From positions 1 through 5,808 of the forward strand of contig JAKARN010000104.1 of the NCBI GenBank assembly GCA_021828425.1: a DNA stretch of 5,808 nt, written 5' to 3'. Source of the stretch: Pseudomonadota bacterium (GTDB lineage Bacteria; Pseudomonadota; Gammaproteobacteria; JAKAQQ01). Positions 1-5,802 of the stretch are shown one piece after another. The position numbers and the translations under genes were made by a program. Positions within the stretch are counted from its first letter, which is position 1, and every line of letters starts with the position of its first letter. The notes under the pieces were generated by a model. That model had not been told where the DNA came from, did no database searches, and saw nothing but the letters and a program-made list of their open reading frames with translations.

Positions 1-1
1 G

Positions 2-484
2 AGACAACGGGCCATTCTGATTGTTGACGAGGCCCAAGCTCTCTCGGTCGAAACGCTGGAACAAATCCGACTTCTGACGAATCTCGAAACCTACCAAGAA
101 AAACTCCTCCAAATTGTTCTCGTCGGCCAACCAGAAATTGACGAACTTCTAGATGGAGCAGCGCTCAGGCCCCTTCGAAACCGGATCACAGCACGCTTCC
201 ATCTAGGACCGCTGACTGCCCGTGAAACATCCGAGTACATCACCCATCGACTGGCAGTTGCCGGCTTGGCCTCGACTCTGTTCACTCCAAGCGCCACCCG
301 CTTGATCCATCGCCATGCCCGCGGATTTCCCCGCACCATCAACATTTTGTGCTCCAGAGCCTTACTTGCAGCGTACGTCACGGGAGACCGCATAGTGGGG
401 CGAAATTTGGTCCACCAAGCTGCCCGGGAACTTTCTGGTCGTTCTACGCCAAGGTTCTGGTCACGCTGGCTCCGCCCTTCCTAA
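2..484 (+). CDS. gspA: ExeA/GspA-family AAA+ ATPase, 3' part only
   Basis: This is the C-terminal 160 residues of a AAA+ ATPase of the ExeA/GspA (also MshM-like) family; the start and Walker A lie off the left edge. Visible are a Walker B segment (ILIVDEAQ, residues 6-13), the family stretch LEQIRLLTNLET, a sensor-1 region (IVLVGQPEID), an arginine-finger-like LRNRI, and a sensor-2-like helix (GFPRTINILCSRAL). In ExeA, the cytoplasmic ATPase works with ExeB/GspB to help place the type II secretion secretin through peptidoglycan. The next gene is gspB, 12 bases downstream and in the same frame, which supports the GspA name over MshM. The protein ends (RFWSRWLRPS) just after the ATPase domain. 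It therefore lacks the transmembrane helix and periplasmic peptidoglycan-binding domain of full-length ExeA. The family call is firm; the pathway is inferred from the neighbour. Confidence 0.85.
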   Translation, partial: RQRAILIVDEAQALSVETLEQIRLLTNLETYQEKLLQIVLVGQPEIDELLDGAALRPLRNRITARFHLGPLTARETSEYITHRLAVAGLASTLFTPSATRLIHRHARGFPRTINILCSRALLAAYVTGDRIVGRNLVHQAARELSGRSTPRFWSRWLRPS

Positions 485-487
485 GGA
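483..487 (+). promoter_or_regulatory. Ribosome binding site for gspB (AAGGA)
   Basis: AAGGA overlaps the TAA stop of the upstream ATPase and sits 9 bases before the TTG at 497. It decides the TTG start. That start also gives the typical GspB N-terminus (SIILDALRKAELER). The arrangement suggests that translation of the two genes is coupled. Confidence 0.6.
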
Positions 488-496
488 ATCGCCGAC

Positions 497-1081
497 TTGT
501 CCATCATTCTGGATGCACTCAGGAAGGCCGAGCTGGAGCGAAGCCACCGGGAAAGGGATTTCCTCTCGACACCTCCTGATCTTCGACCCCAGCGCAAGCG
601 CGTGCACTGGTTCATTTGGGCAGTTGCTGGCGTGTTCTGTCTGATCCTGGGAGGATTTATCACCTCTGAGATTTCCACTTGGCTCCACCCTCACCCAGCC
701 GTCTCATCGCCGGCTGCCCCCGTTCCACCCAGGCCTGTAGTTCGGAAAACTCGCACGAAAATAGGGTCTTCGACATCGACCGTCGGACATTCCACGCATC
801 CGCACACGCGGACAATAGCGAGGCCTGCGCCTATTGAGCCATCGCACCAACCAAACGTTGCATATGAAGCGGCCAAGCCCGGTGTTCTACCCACCAACCT
901 GGGCTGGCATATCCAGGTTTTTAGTTGGAATCCCAATCCCGCCCAACGCTTTGTTGTGATCAATATGCAAACCTATCGGGCGGGCGCATTGCTCCCGGGA
1001 AGGGTTCGACTCGTTCAGATCCTCCGTCAGGGAATTCTTATCCGAGACCGGAACCGACTCTACCTTTTTCCCCGCCCTTGA
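497..1081 (+). CDS. gspB: General secretion pathway protein GspB
   Basis: This 194-residue protein starts at TTG. It has the layout of GspB/ExeB. A short cytoplasmic N-terminus (residues 1-36) opens with the family motif SIILDALRKAELERS. One membrane helix follows at about 37-58 (HWFIWAVAGVFCLILGGFIT). Then comes a Pro/Ser/Thr/His-rich periplasmic linker (about 65-130). A compact C-terminal domain at about 136-193 matches the T2SSB pattern, with RFVVINMQTYRAGALL, then VRLVQILRQGILI and a closing RLYLF strand. GspB partners the GspA ATPase in the inner membrane and helps secretin assembly or passage through peptidoglycan. It lies directly after the ATPase gene, in its frame, which supports a two-gene unit. 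The high Pro and His content of the linker fits an extended spacer. No other T2SS gene is visible here, so the secretion system served is not shown. Confidence 0.88.
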   Translation: MSIILDALRKAELERSHRERDFLSTPPDLRPQRKRVHWFIWAVAGVFCLILGGFITSEISTWLHPHPAVSSPAAPVPPRPVVRKTRTKIGSSTSTVGHSTHPHTRTIARPAPIEPSHQPNVAYEAAKPGVLPTNLGWHIQVFSWNPNPAQRFVVINMQTYRAGALLPGRVRLVQILRQGILIRDRNRLYLFPRP

Positions 1082-1141
1082 ACCCGTGACGGGGCAGAGT
1101 CTGATCTTTGCCGTTAGCGCAAGAGAAAGCTCCTCCACTTC

Positions 1142-1150
1142 TGGTAATAT
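1142..1150 (+). promoter_or_regulatory. Possible extended -10 promoter before the M14-like gene
   Basis: In the 70-base gap after gspB, TGG-TAATAT resembles an extended -10 element (TGnTATAAT, two mismatches in the hexamer). No good -35 is present. A transcript would start near 1157, almost on the ATGs at 1158 and 1161, so it would be leaderless. A match this short can arise by chance. Confidence 0.18.
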
Positions 1151-1151
1151 C

Positions 1152-2936
1152 ATGCTGATGATGAATAGAAAACCGACGCTTGCGGGCCGCCGGGGAGTGG
1201 GTTGTTTCCTAATTGGCTTGGCGGCTTTCCCCTGCCTGACCTGTGCCGTCGCGGCGGGTACTGTTGGCGTGCCGGGGTCTGGTGTACATCGGGGATTCCG
1301 AGAGGAACGCTCGGGTTTTATCCAAGGGCTTAGAAATACCCCCCGCACTTGGTTACGTCTTAAGCGCCTGACCCATTATTCAAGAAATGGAATCGCCCGA
1401 TACGCCCTGATTTTCGGTACACCACCCGACTTATCCTCTTCAAACTTGAAACCGCTAACGGTTTTTATAACTCCACCTCTTAACCGTCCAGGCTATACCA
1501 TCTCGATGGTTGCCCAAACCCTTTTCCGTCAGCTGACCAACCGCCAACTCAGGCACCATCTCCTCGGTCATCTAACCTTTGTCCTTTTTCTGCCCGATAG
1601 AACTGTTGCGCATGGAACTGGCGGCGGGCACGACGCCCGGATTCCGGGTCTTCGCAGCCCTTGGGATAACCAAGACATAGACTTGCTCAAGGCCCATTCG
1701 CAGAGGGTCCGGGACTGGCTCCGCTTGTTCCATCAGTGGAACCCAGATGTGGTGATGGAACTCGCAGGTACCGAAACCGCAAACTGGCGAGCTCAATGTC
1801 TTTTTGAGAGCGCGCCCGCTGCTCTCCTCCCTGCTCCGCTGTCTGATCTCTCCCATCGCCTCCGTTCCGAGGCCCGATCTACCTGGCAACAACACGATGT
1901 ACAGGTCCGTACCTGGTTTCGACTACTCAACCCTGCAAGCCCGAGCCTTGGAGTCATCACGGAACGCGGTCAGCTCTCGGGTCCGGTTCCCTACAGTGCA
2001 TTAAGCCGTACGCTAGCCTTTCGCTGGATCTGGAACGACAAGCCAAAGGGTCAGCATCTCTCTACAAAAATTTGGCAAACTTTGGATCCCTGGTTCGACC
2101 TCCTGATCCAGGATCGCTCCAAGATTCTCCGTGCCAGAGCCCAATCACGTACTAGCGGAGATGGCAAACCTGTCGTGGTCCATCTACCCCTGTCCGGGAA
2201 AATCGTACGTAAAGCAACCCCATTTCTGCTCCATACATACGCCTACGACGAAACTCTGAGCCCGATTTCTGGGACAGTCTGGGTCCGTTACAACAAGCAT
2301 CAACCTCAGAATTACTTGGTTCCACGTTTTACTCGGCCGTTCCTGACCCTGAAGCAGTCCGGCATTTCTGGCTATCTCGTACCATCGGTTTTTGTTCGCG
2401 CAATACAAGCGCTCAAACGGAATGGAATACGAATGAAGATTTTGCACAAAGCTCGGACACTACGCGTCATCGTTGATCAACTGGGAAGGATCCGGTGGAG
2501 TATTCCACCACAGACTAGGACGCCCACCATCCGCTCCTACCAAGCACAACCAAGAATCCGTTTGCTTACCTACCCCGCGGGCTCTGCTTTTATTCCACTT
2601 AATCAAAAATATAGCGCCTTAGTCGCCGCTCTGCTTGATCCGAACAGCCCCTATAACCTCTTGTACCTTGGGTTTTTCCATAATCTTTTTGACCACCTCC
2701 CTCGCTTGCCTCAGGCTCGTTTGGAAACAATTGCCCGCCAGCTTCTCAGAACCCACCCGAAACTCGCTCGCGGATTTCTTCACCGGATCCTCGATCGCCG
2801 CTTTGCGGGGAACCCGCGCAGCCGTCTTGACTTCTTTTATCGGCACCTGTTCCGTGATCCCGTCTCCCGACATCTGTACCCCGTCGCCGAGTGGCCGGCC
2901 ACATCTCAAGACCGGACACCACTGCCTACACCGTGA
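1152..2936 (+). CDS. Exported M14-type carboxypeptidase-like protein, apparently catalytically dead
   Basis: This is a 594-residue protein. I chose the ATG at 1152 (ATGs at 1158 and 1161 are equally possible; a GTG at 1086 is open) because it precedes a signal peptide: basic stretch NRKPTLAGRR, hydrophobic core, likely cleavage after AVAA at about residue 35. The body follows a large M14 zinc-carboxypeptidase subfamily. Late signatures are clear: GYLVPSVF followed by RNGI (about 407-426), YPAGSAFIPLNQ (about 474-485), LLDPNSPYNLLYLGFF (about 494-509), and RRFAGNPRSRLDFFYRH then HLYPV (about 549-577). In the catalytic half the zinc motif HxxE reads LNRP (about 110-113), the NRD motif reads NQD (173-175), the third zinc ligand His in WNPDVVMELAG is Ala (205), and the expected catalytic Glu region reads TLAFRWIW. 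This suggests a periplasmic pseudoenzyme, possibly binding peptides or peptidoglycan. It lies after gspB, and its stop overlaps the next start. No clear ribosome binding site is seen. Confidence 0.75.
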   Translation: MLMMNRKPTLAGRRGVGCFLIGLAAFPCLTCAVAAGTVGVPGSGVHRGFREERSGFIQGLRNTPRTWLRLKRLTHYSRNGIARYALIFGTPPDLSSSNLKPLTVFITPPLNRPGYTISMVAQTLFRQLTNRQLRHHLLGHLTFVLFLPDRTVAHGTGGGHDARIPGLRSPWDNQDIDLLKAHSQRVRDWLRLFHQWNPDVVMELAGTETANWRAQCLFESAPAALLPAPLSDLSHRLRSEARSTWQQHDVQVRTWFRLLNPASPSLGVITERGQLSGPVPYSALSRTLAFRWIWNDKPKGQHLSTKIWQTLDPWFDLLIQDRSKILRARAQSRTSGDGKPVVVHLPLSGKIVRKATPFLLHTYAYDETLSPISGTVWVRYNKHQPQNYLVPRFTRPFLTLKQSGISGYLVPSVFVRAIQALKRNGIRMKILHKARTLRVIVDQLGRIRWSIPPQTRTPTIRSYQAQPRIRLLTYPAGSAFIPLNQKYSALVAALLDPNSPYNLLYLGFFHNLFDHLPRLPQARLETIARQLLRTHPKLARGFLHRILDRRFAGNPRSRLDFFYRHLFRDPVSRHLYPVAEWPATSQDRTPLPTP

Positions 2937-4162
2937 AAATCCTGGTTGCTGAAAGTTCGCGTCTGTTCCACCTCGCCTGGGAGCGCCTGATCCGGGATTT
3001 GGGGCAGGAACCGGTTTTTGCGACAACGGGGGAAGAAGCCATCCGGTGGGCACAAGAATCAGCCTGCCATACGGGACTGATTTCCCATACCTTGCCTGAC
3101 ATGGACGGGGAGCGTTGTCTCGCCCGCATCCAGCAGCTGGCTCCAATTCCTCTCTTCCGCCCGGTTGTGGTCACATCTAACCCGGACAGTTGGGGGATAG
3201 CGCTTATGAAAGAGCCGGTTTGGGAAGTGGTTGACCGACAGAACCTACCCGCCATCCGGCAGATCCTTGAAGATCGGATCCGGGATTACGCGATCCAGTC
3301 TTTCCTACCCGTTCTGTACCTTGACGATAGCCAAGTGGCGGCAAAGCACATGCAGAATCTGTTTGCCAAACTGGGGGTCACCCTCCACCACTTTCCAACC
3401 CCAAATGAGGCTCTCCATGCTCTTGGAGAAAACGCCTACGAACTAGTACTGTGTGACGTTCAGATCGAAGACGCGGCAACCGGCTACGCTTTGGTCCCCA
3501 AAATCCGTCATGCAATCCAGACTGGGGAGCGCCCCCCACTCGTTCTTGTTTCTGCAAATGACAGTCCCGACCAGAGACAACTGGCTATACTTTCCGGGGC
3601 AGACGACTTCTGGAGTAAATCGATTTCTATAGGAGTCGTCCAAAAGCATCTGGAAGGCTACCGTGAGACTCGCCTCCTCCGTGAACGGATTGTTCAGCTG
3701 GAACAGAAGGTACTAGCGGAGCGTTTTCTCGAATCGGAAAGCAGCCTCCCAAACGAGCGCGCGCTTCAGGCTTATGCAAACTGGCGCTTCCGTGCCGGAT
3801 TTGCGGAATCTACCCTGATCCGTGTGGTCCTAGTTCATCTCCATGGCCAGTGTGAGACCGAGAGGGATACATCAGAATACCCTAGTCCAGTCACACACTG
3901 GCCAGAACTCAAAAAATGGAAGTCCTTGCTCCCACGGACGGTTTTTTGCGCCCTCCTCTCTCACAGTCAGTTGGTTGTGATCATGCCCGCCATGTCAGAT
4001 GATTCTTCAACTGAGCCGCTTCCTTGGTATGGATTGCCCCCCCTGCCTTACACACTGGCACCTGCTGGCATATCTGATACCACCAGTCTCGTCATCCATG
4101 CCGGAGCTAGTTTTGAGGAAGTCTGGCTAAATTTGAAACTAGAACACGAAACGGCTGACTAA
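2933..4162 (+). CDS. Double receiver protein with degenerate GGDEF-like tail
   Basis: The GTG at 2933 overlaps the previous TGA (GTGA) and gives an immediate receiver start (VKILVAES), 409 residues in all. An earlier in-frame GTG at 2891 would add 14 residues. REC1 (about 1-115) keeps the fold and LPDMDG, but the acidic pair reads ES (7-8), the phosphoacceptor position is Ser51, and the conserved Lys region reads DRQ (101-103). REC2 (about 125-242) is intact, with D131/D132, phosphoacceptor D175, S207 and K229. A charged, probably coiled helix (about 243-265) leads to a C-terminal region resembling GGDEF: SLPNERAL (271-278) mirrors TGLPNRRAL, and SHSQL (343-347) stands where GGDEF should be. 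The order recalls PleD/WspR-type cyclases, but cyclase activity is unlikely. REC2 could still receive phosphate from an unlinked kinase. Overlap with the M14-like gene implies translational coupling. The receiver calls are firm; the GGDEF ancestry is moderate. Confidence 0.8.
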   Translation: MKILVAESSRLFHLAWERLIRDLGQEPVFATTGEEAIRWAQESACHTGLISHTLPDMDGERCLARIQQLAPIPLFRPVVVTSNPDSWGIALMKEPVWEVVDRQNLPAIRQILEDRIRDYAIQSFLPVLYLDDSQVAAKHMQNLFAKLGVTLHHFPTPNEALHALGENAYELVLCDVQIEDAATGYALVPKIRHAIQTGERPPLVLVSANDSPDQRQLAILSGADDFWSKSISIGVVQKHLEGYRETRLLRERIVQLEQKVLAERFLESESSLPNERALQAYANWRFRAGFAESTLIRVVLVHLHGQCETERDTSEYPSPVTHWPELKKWKSLLPRTVFCALLSHSQLVVIMPAMSDDSSTEPLPWYGLPPLPYTLAPAGISDTTSLVIHAGASFEEVWLNLKLEHETAD

Positions 4163-4191
4163 CCTGGATTCACGCCTGCTTTATTTCTTGG

Positions 4192-4470
4192 TCAAAAATC
4201 CGGCAAACAATCCGAATAGTCATCCCTTAGGATATCCCGTGCCCGGCTAGCATCTGCTTGCCCCACCTGCAGTTTGATTCCACCTACAGTCAGAGCATAG
4301 AGCCAATCCATCTGCACAAGATGGTGGTCTTTCATCCGGACCGTAATTCCTTCCGTCTGAAGCCGGCCGGCAACAATATTGGCATTGACTTGGTCATCAA
4401 ATACCGCGACGGTGACGAAGCTACTGGAGCTATCTGGATCAGTTAGACCAGACGACTCAAGCGCGCGCAC
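4192..4470 (-). CDS. DUF2007-family small protein
   Basis: This is a 92-residue protein with a GTG start, the only start codon between the preceding in-frame stop and the domain. Residues about 17-85 match the DUF2007 pattern: FVTVAVFDDQVNANIVAGRL, then EGITV, a DHHL segment, VGGIKLQV, and a closing ADASRARDIL helix. Members are small soluble alpha/beta proteins often described as putative signal-transducing proteins; their biochemical role is not established. It overlaps the 3' end of tatC by 14 bases and is probably the last gene of the tat operon, which suggests co-expression but not a Tat function. Its ribosome binding site is weak, consistent with coupling to tatC. The acidic Ser/Asp-rich N-terminal 16 residues precede the domain. 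Its stop faces the stop of the response regulator across 29 bases. Confidence 0.75.
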   Translation of the reverse strand: MRALESSGLTDPDSSSSFVTVAVFDDQVNANIVAGRLQTEGITVRMKDHHLVQMDWLYALTVGGIKLQVGQADASRARDILRDDYSDCLPDF

Positions 4471-5203
4471 GTTCTGAATCCAGATGTCGTACCAGGATTA
4501 AACCGAGTTCGTAGAGTCCGTACATCGGAAGACCCAGCAGTGTCATAGATAGGGCATCAGGGGGCGTCAAGAATGCCGCAATAATAAAGCAGATCAGAAA
4601 AACATAGCGTCGCTGTTTCCTGAGTGTTTCCTCCCTGACAAGTCGTAGTGAAACCAGAAGGACAATCACTATGGGCATCTCAAACGAGATCCCAAAGGCT
4701 AACGCCAAATGGAGGCAGAAGGACAAATAGTTACGGATATCTGTCATCACGGCCACGCCCATCGGTGCAACAGAGACAAAGAAACGGAATGCCATCGGAA
4801 AAATTACAAAATAGGCAAAGGCGATACCAATGTAAAAAAGTAACACGGCACTCACCAAAAGGGTGCGGGCAAAGCGCCTTTCCCATCGGTACAGAGCAGG
4901 AGCTACAAAAGCCCAAAGTTCATATAGGATCACTGGCATACAGAGAAGCAAGGTGACCAGTAGGGTGAGCTGGAATGGCACCACGAAGGGGGTTGAGACA
5001 TGAATTGCAATCAGGTGGTCTCCAGGCGGCATAACCGATTCAAGGGGCTTCGCCAGAAACCGGAAAATCTCGTCAGACCATGGGATCAGCACCACAAAAA
5101 TCACGACGCAGAACCCGACCGACAACAAGAGACGACGTCTCAACTCGACTAGGTGCCCCACTAACGCGGGGGTTAACCATCGAGAATCTGGCATCTTACT
5201 CAT
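4457..5203 (-). CDS. tatC: Sec-independent protein translocase subunit TatC
   Basis: TatC is the six-helix membrane protein that, with TatB, binds twin-arginine signal peptides and exports folded proteins. At 248 residues it has the usual length. Conserved features are HLVELRRRL near the N-terminus (E20), the first periplasmic loop with PLESVMPP and STPFVVPFQLT, the cytoplasmic segment ILYELWAFVAPALYRWERR (E108), FGISFEMP with the key Glu (E175), and LTPPDALS (D216) before the last helix. The ATG at 5203 overlaps the tatB stop (ATGA) and has no clear ribosome binding site, so it is probably translationally coupled to tatB. The short basic/acidic C-tail SERARA overlaps the next gene. Nothing is missing, so it should be functional. 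Confidence 0.97.
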   Translation of the reverse strand: MSKMPDSRWLTPALVGHLVELRRRLLLSVGFCVVIFVVLIPWSDEIFRFLAKPLESVMPPGDHLIAIHVSTPFVVPFQLTLLVTLLLCMPVILYELWAFVAPALYRWERRFARTLLVSAVLLFYIGIAFAYFVIFPMAFRFFVSVAPMGVAVMTDIRNYLSFCLHLALAFGISFEMPIVIVLLVSLRLVREETLRKQRRYVFLICFIIAAFLTPPDALSMTLLGLPMYGLYELGLILVRHLDSERARA

Positions 5204-5460
5204 CGTTCGGGTGGACGATCCGACGTGGGACCGGGTTTCCGTTCCGGATGGTGATCTTGGATCTTCCGGAACGGCTCTTGCATGGGCTCGTCCGAGCCTA
5301 GGGCTTGGTCAAACTCCTCGCTTAACCGTGCCCAAACTTGGCGCACCTGCCGAACCCACCGGCCTAACTGGCGAGCACAGACGGGGATCTGTTCTGGCCC
5401 GAGAACTAGAAGGGCAAGAACCGCGAGTACTACGATCTCGCCCATTCCAAAATCGAACAT
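5200..5460 (-). CDS. tatB: Sec-independent protein translocase subunit TatB
   Basis: TatB pairs with TatC in the signal-peptide receptor complex. The 86-residue protein starts MFDFGMGEIVVL, the classic TatB opening, with the conserved membrane Glu (E8), one hydrophobic helix (about 8-21), the LGPEQIP hinge (about 20-26) and an amphipathic, Arg/Gln-rich helix (about 28-50), then a Pro-rich polar tail. I chose the ATG at 5460 rather than longer in-frame extensions because of this N-terminus and an AGGAGG just upstream. It is much shorter than E. coli TatB (about 171 residues), mostly through loss of the poorly conserved C-terminal tail. Its stop overlaps the tatC start. Confidence 0.93.
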   Translation of the reverse strand: MFDFGMGEIVVLAVLALLVLGPEQIPVCARQLGRWVRQVRQVWARLSEEFDQALGSDEPMQEPFRKIQDHHPERKPGPTSDRPPER

Positions 5461-5464
5461 GCAC

Positions 5465-5470
5465 CCTCCT
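5465..5470 (-). promoter_or_regulatory. Ribosome binding site for tatB (AGGAGG)
   Basis: On the minus strand AGGAGG stands 4 bases before the ATG at 5460. The spacing is somewhat short, but the match is full-length. It fixes the tatB start and gives tatB its own initiation site separate from tatA. Confidence 0.65.
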
Positions 5471-5474
5471 CGAA

Positions 5475-5488
5475 CTGCGTAGCCGCAG
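5475..5488 (-). repeat. Inverted repeat (hairpin) in tatA-tatB gap, tatB-proximal
   Basis: Perfect 5-base inverted repeat CTGCG / CGCAG around a 4-base loop. On the minus-strand transcript it lies 4 bases upstream of the tatB AGGAGG, so it may influence tatB initiation. No T-run follows, so it is not a simple intrinsic terminator. Confidence 0.5.
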
Positions 5489-5497
5489 ATTGCCTCC

Positions 5498-5513
5498 AGC
5501 CCGCATTCGGGCT
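5498..5513 (-). repeat. Inverted repeat (hairpin) in tatA-tatB gap, tatA-proximal
   Basis: Perfect 6-base inverted repeat AGCCCG / CGGGCT with a 4-base loop that reads AATG on the transcript. It lies 17 bases after the tatA stop and is GC-rich. No T-run follows. It may act as an mRNA-stabilising or attenuating element below tatA; this is inferred from position. Confidence 0.55.
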
Positions 5514-5530
5514 TCTCCTTATTCCGGGTG

Positions 5531-5761
5531 TTAAGTGGGTGGAGTTGGAGGAGAAGGAGGTTCAACCCGGTTGGTGTGGGTGGGCGAATTTGGCTCGGGC
5601 GTCTTTGCAACCGTCTCCTCGCCATTCAAGGCTTCCCGGAAGCTCCGTACCGCCTTTCCTAAGTCCGCGCCGATCGTTCGCAGACGCCCCGCACCGAAGA
5701 TCACGACCACAATCATGAAAATGATAAGCAAATGCCATATGCTGAGACCGTCTAAACCCAT
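5531..5761 (-). CDS. tatA: Sec-independent protein translocase subunit TatA
   Basis: TatA oligomerises to form the translocation element of the Tat system. The 76-residue protein starts MGLDGLSIWHLL, with a membrane helix at about residues 6-21 containing the polar residue His10. The hallmark FG hinge follows (F22-G23 in IFGAGRL), then the amphipathic helix IGADLGKAVRSFREAL, an acidic patch (GEE) and a Pro/Thr-rich tail. I chose the ATG at 5761, which has GGAGGG 7 bases upstream, over a TTG at 5782 that would add seven residues before the usual TatA N-terminus. It is first in the tatABC order. The FG and DLGKAV motifs, the SIWH opening and the absence of the TatB-type Glu distinguish it from TatB. 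Confidence 0.95.
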   Translation of the reverse strand: MGLDGLSIWHLLIIFMIVVVIFGAGRLRTIGADLGKAVRSFREALNGEETVAKTPEPNSPTHTNRVEPPSPPTPPT

Positions 5762-5768
5762 TGCACGG

Positions 5769-5774
5769 CCCTCC
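5769..5774 (-). promoter_or_regulatory. Ribosome binding site for tatA (GGAGGG)
   Basis: GGAGGG on the minus strand lies 7 bases before the ATG at 5761 and decides that start over the upstream TTG. Confidence 0.65.
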
Positions 5775-5796
5775 GCGGACAAACCAAAACATATAC

Positions 5797-5802
5797 ATTC
5801 TA
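5797..5802 (-). promoter_or_regulatory. Possible -10 element for the tat operon
   Basis: TAGAAT on the minus strand lies about 35 bases before the tatA start, a plausible place for a -10 box. A -35 would fall beyond the window edge, so it cannot be confirmed. Confidence 0.2.

Noticed and set aside
1083..1093. Short inverted repeat CCCGT/ACGGG just after gspB as a terminator
   Set aside because: The loop is too small for the full stem, and no T-run follows.
1086..1151. GTG at 1086 as start of the M14-like protein
   Set aside because: It adds 22 residues before the signal peptide and has no ribosome binding site; the ATG cluster at 1152-1161 fits the signal peptide better, though the choice is not certain.
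887..1348. 153-codon minus-strand open frame
   Set aside because: It overlaps the conserved C-terminal domain of gspB and the signal peptide of the next gene, and its translation is without family features.
2619..3146. 175-codon minus-strand open frame across the M14-like/response regulator junction
   Set aside because: It lies antisense to two genes with clear domain signatures, and its Pro/Gly/Arg-rich translation shows no recognisable motif.
4163..4201. Bidirectional terminator between the convergent operons
   Set aside because: Only a 5-base GGATT/AATCC pair with a long loop is visible, and there is no GC-rich stem with a T-run on either strand.
5531..5625. Long N-terminal extension of TatB from 5625
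   Set aside because: It would overlap tatA and place 55 unlike residues before the classic MFDFGMGE start, which has its own AGGAGG.
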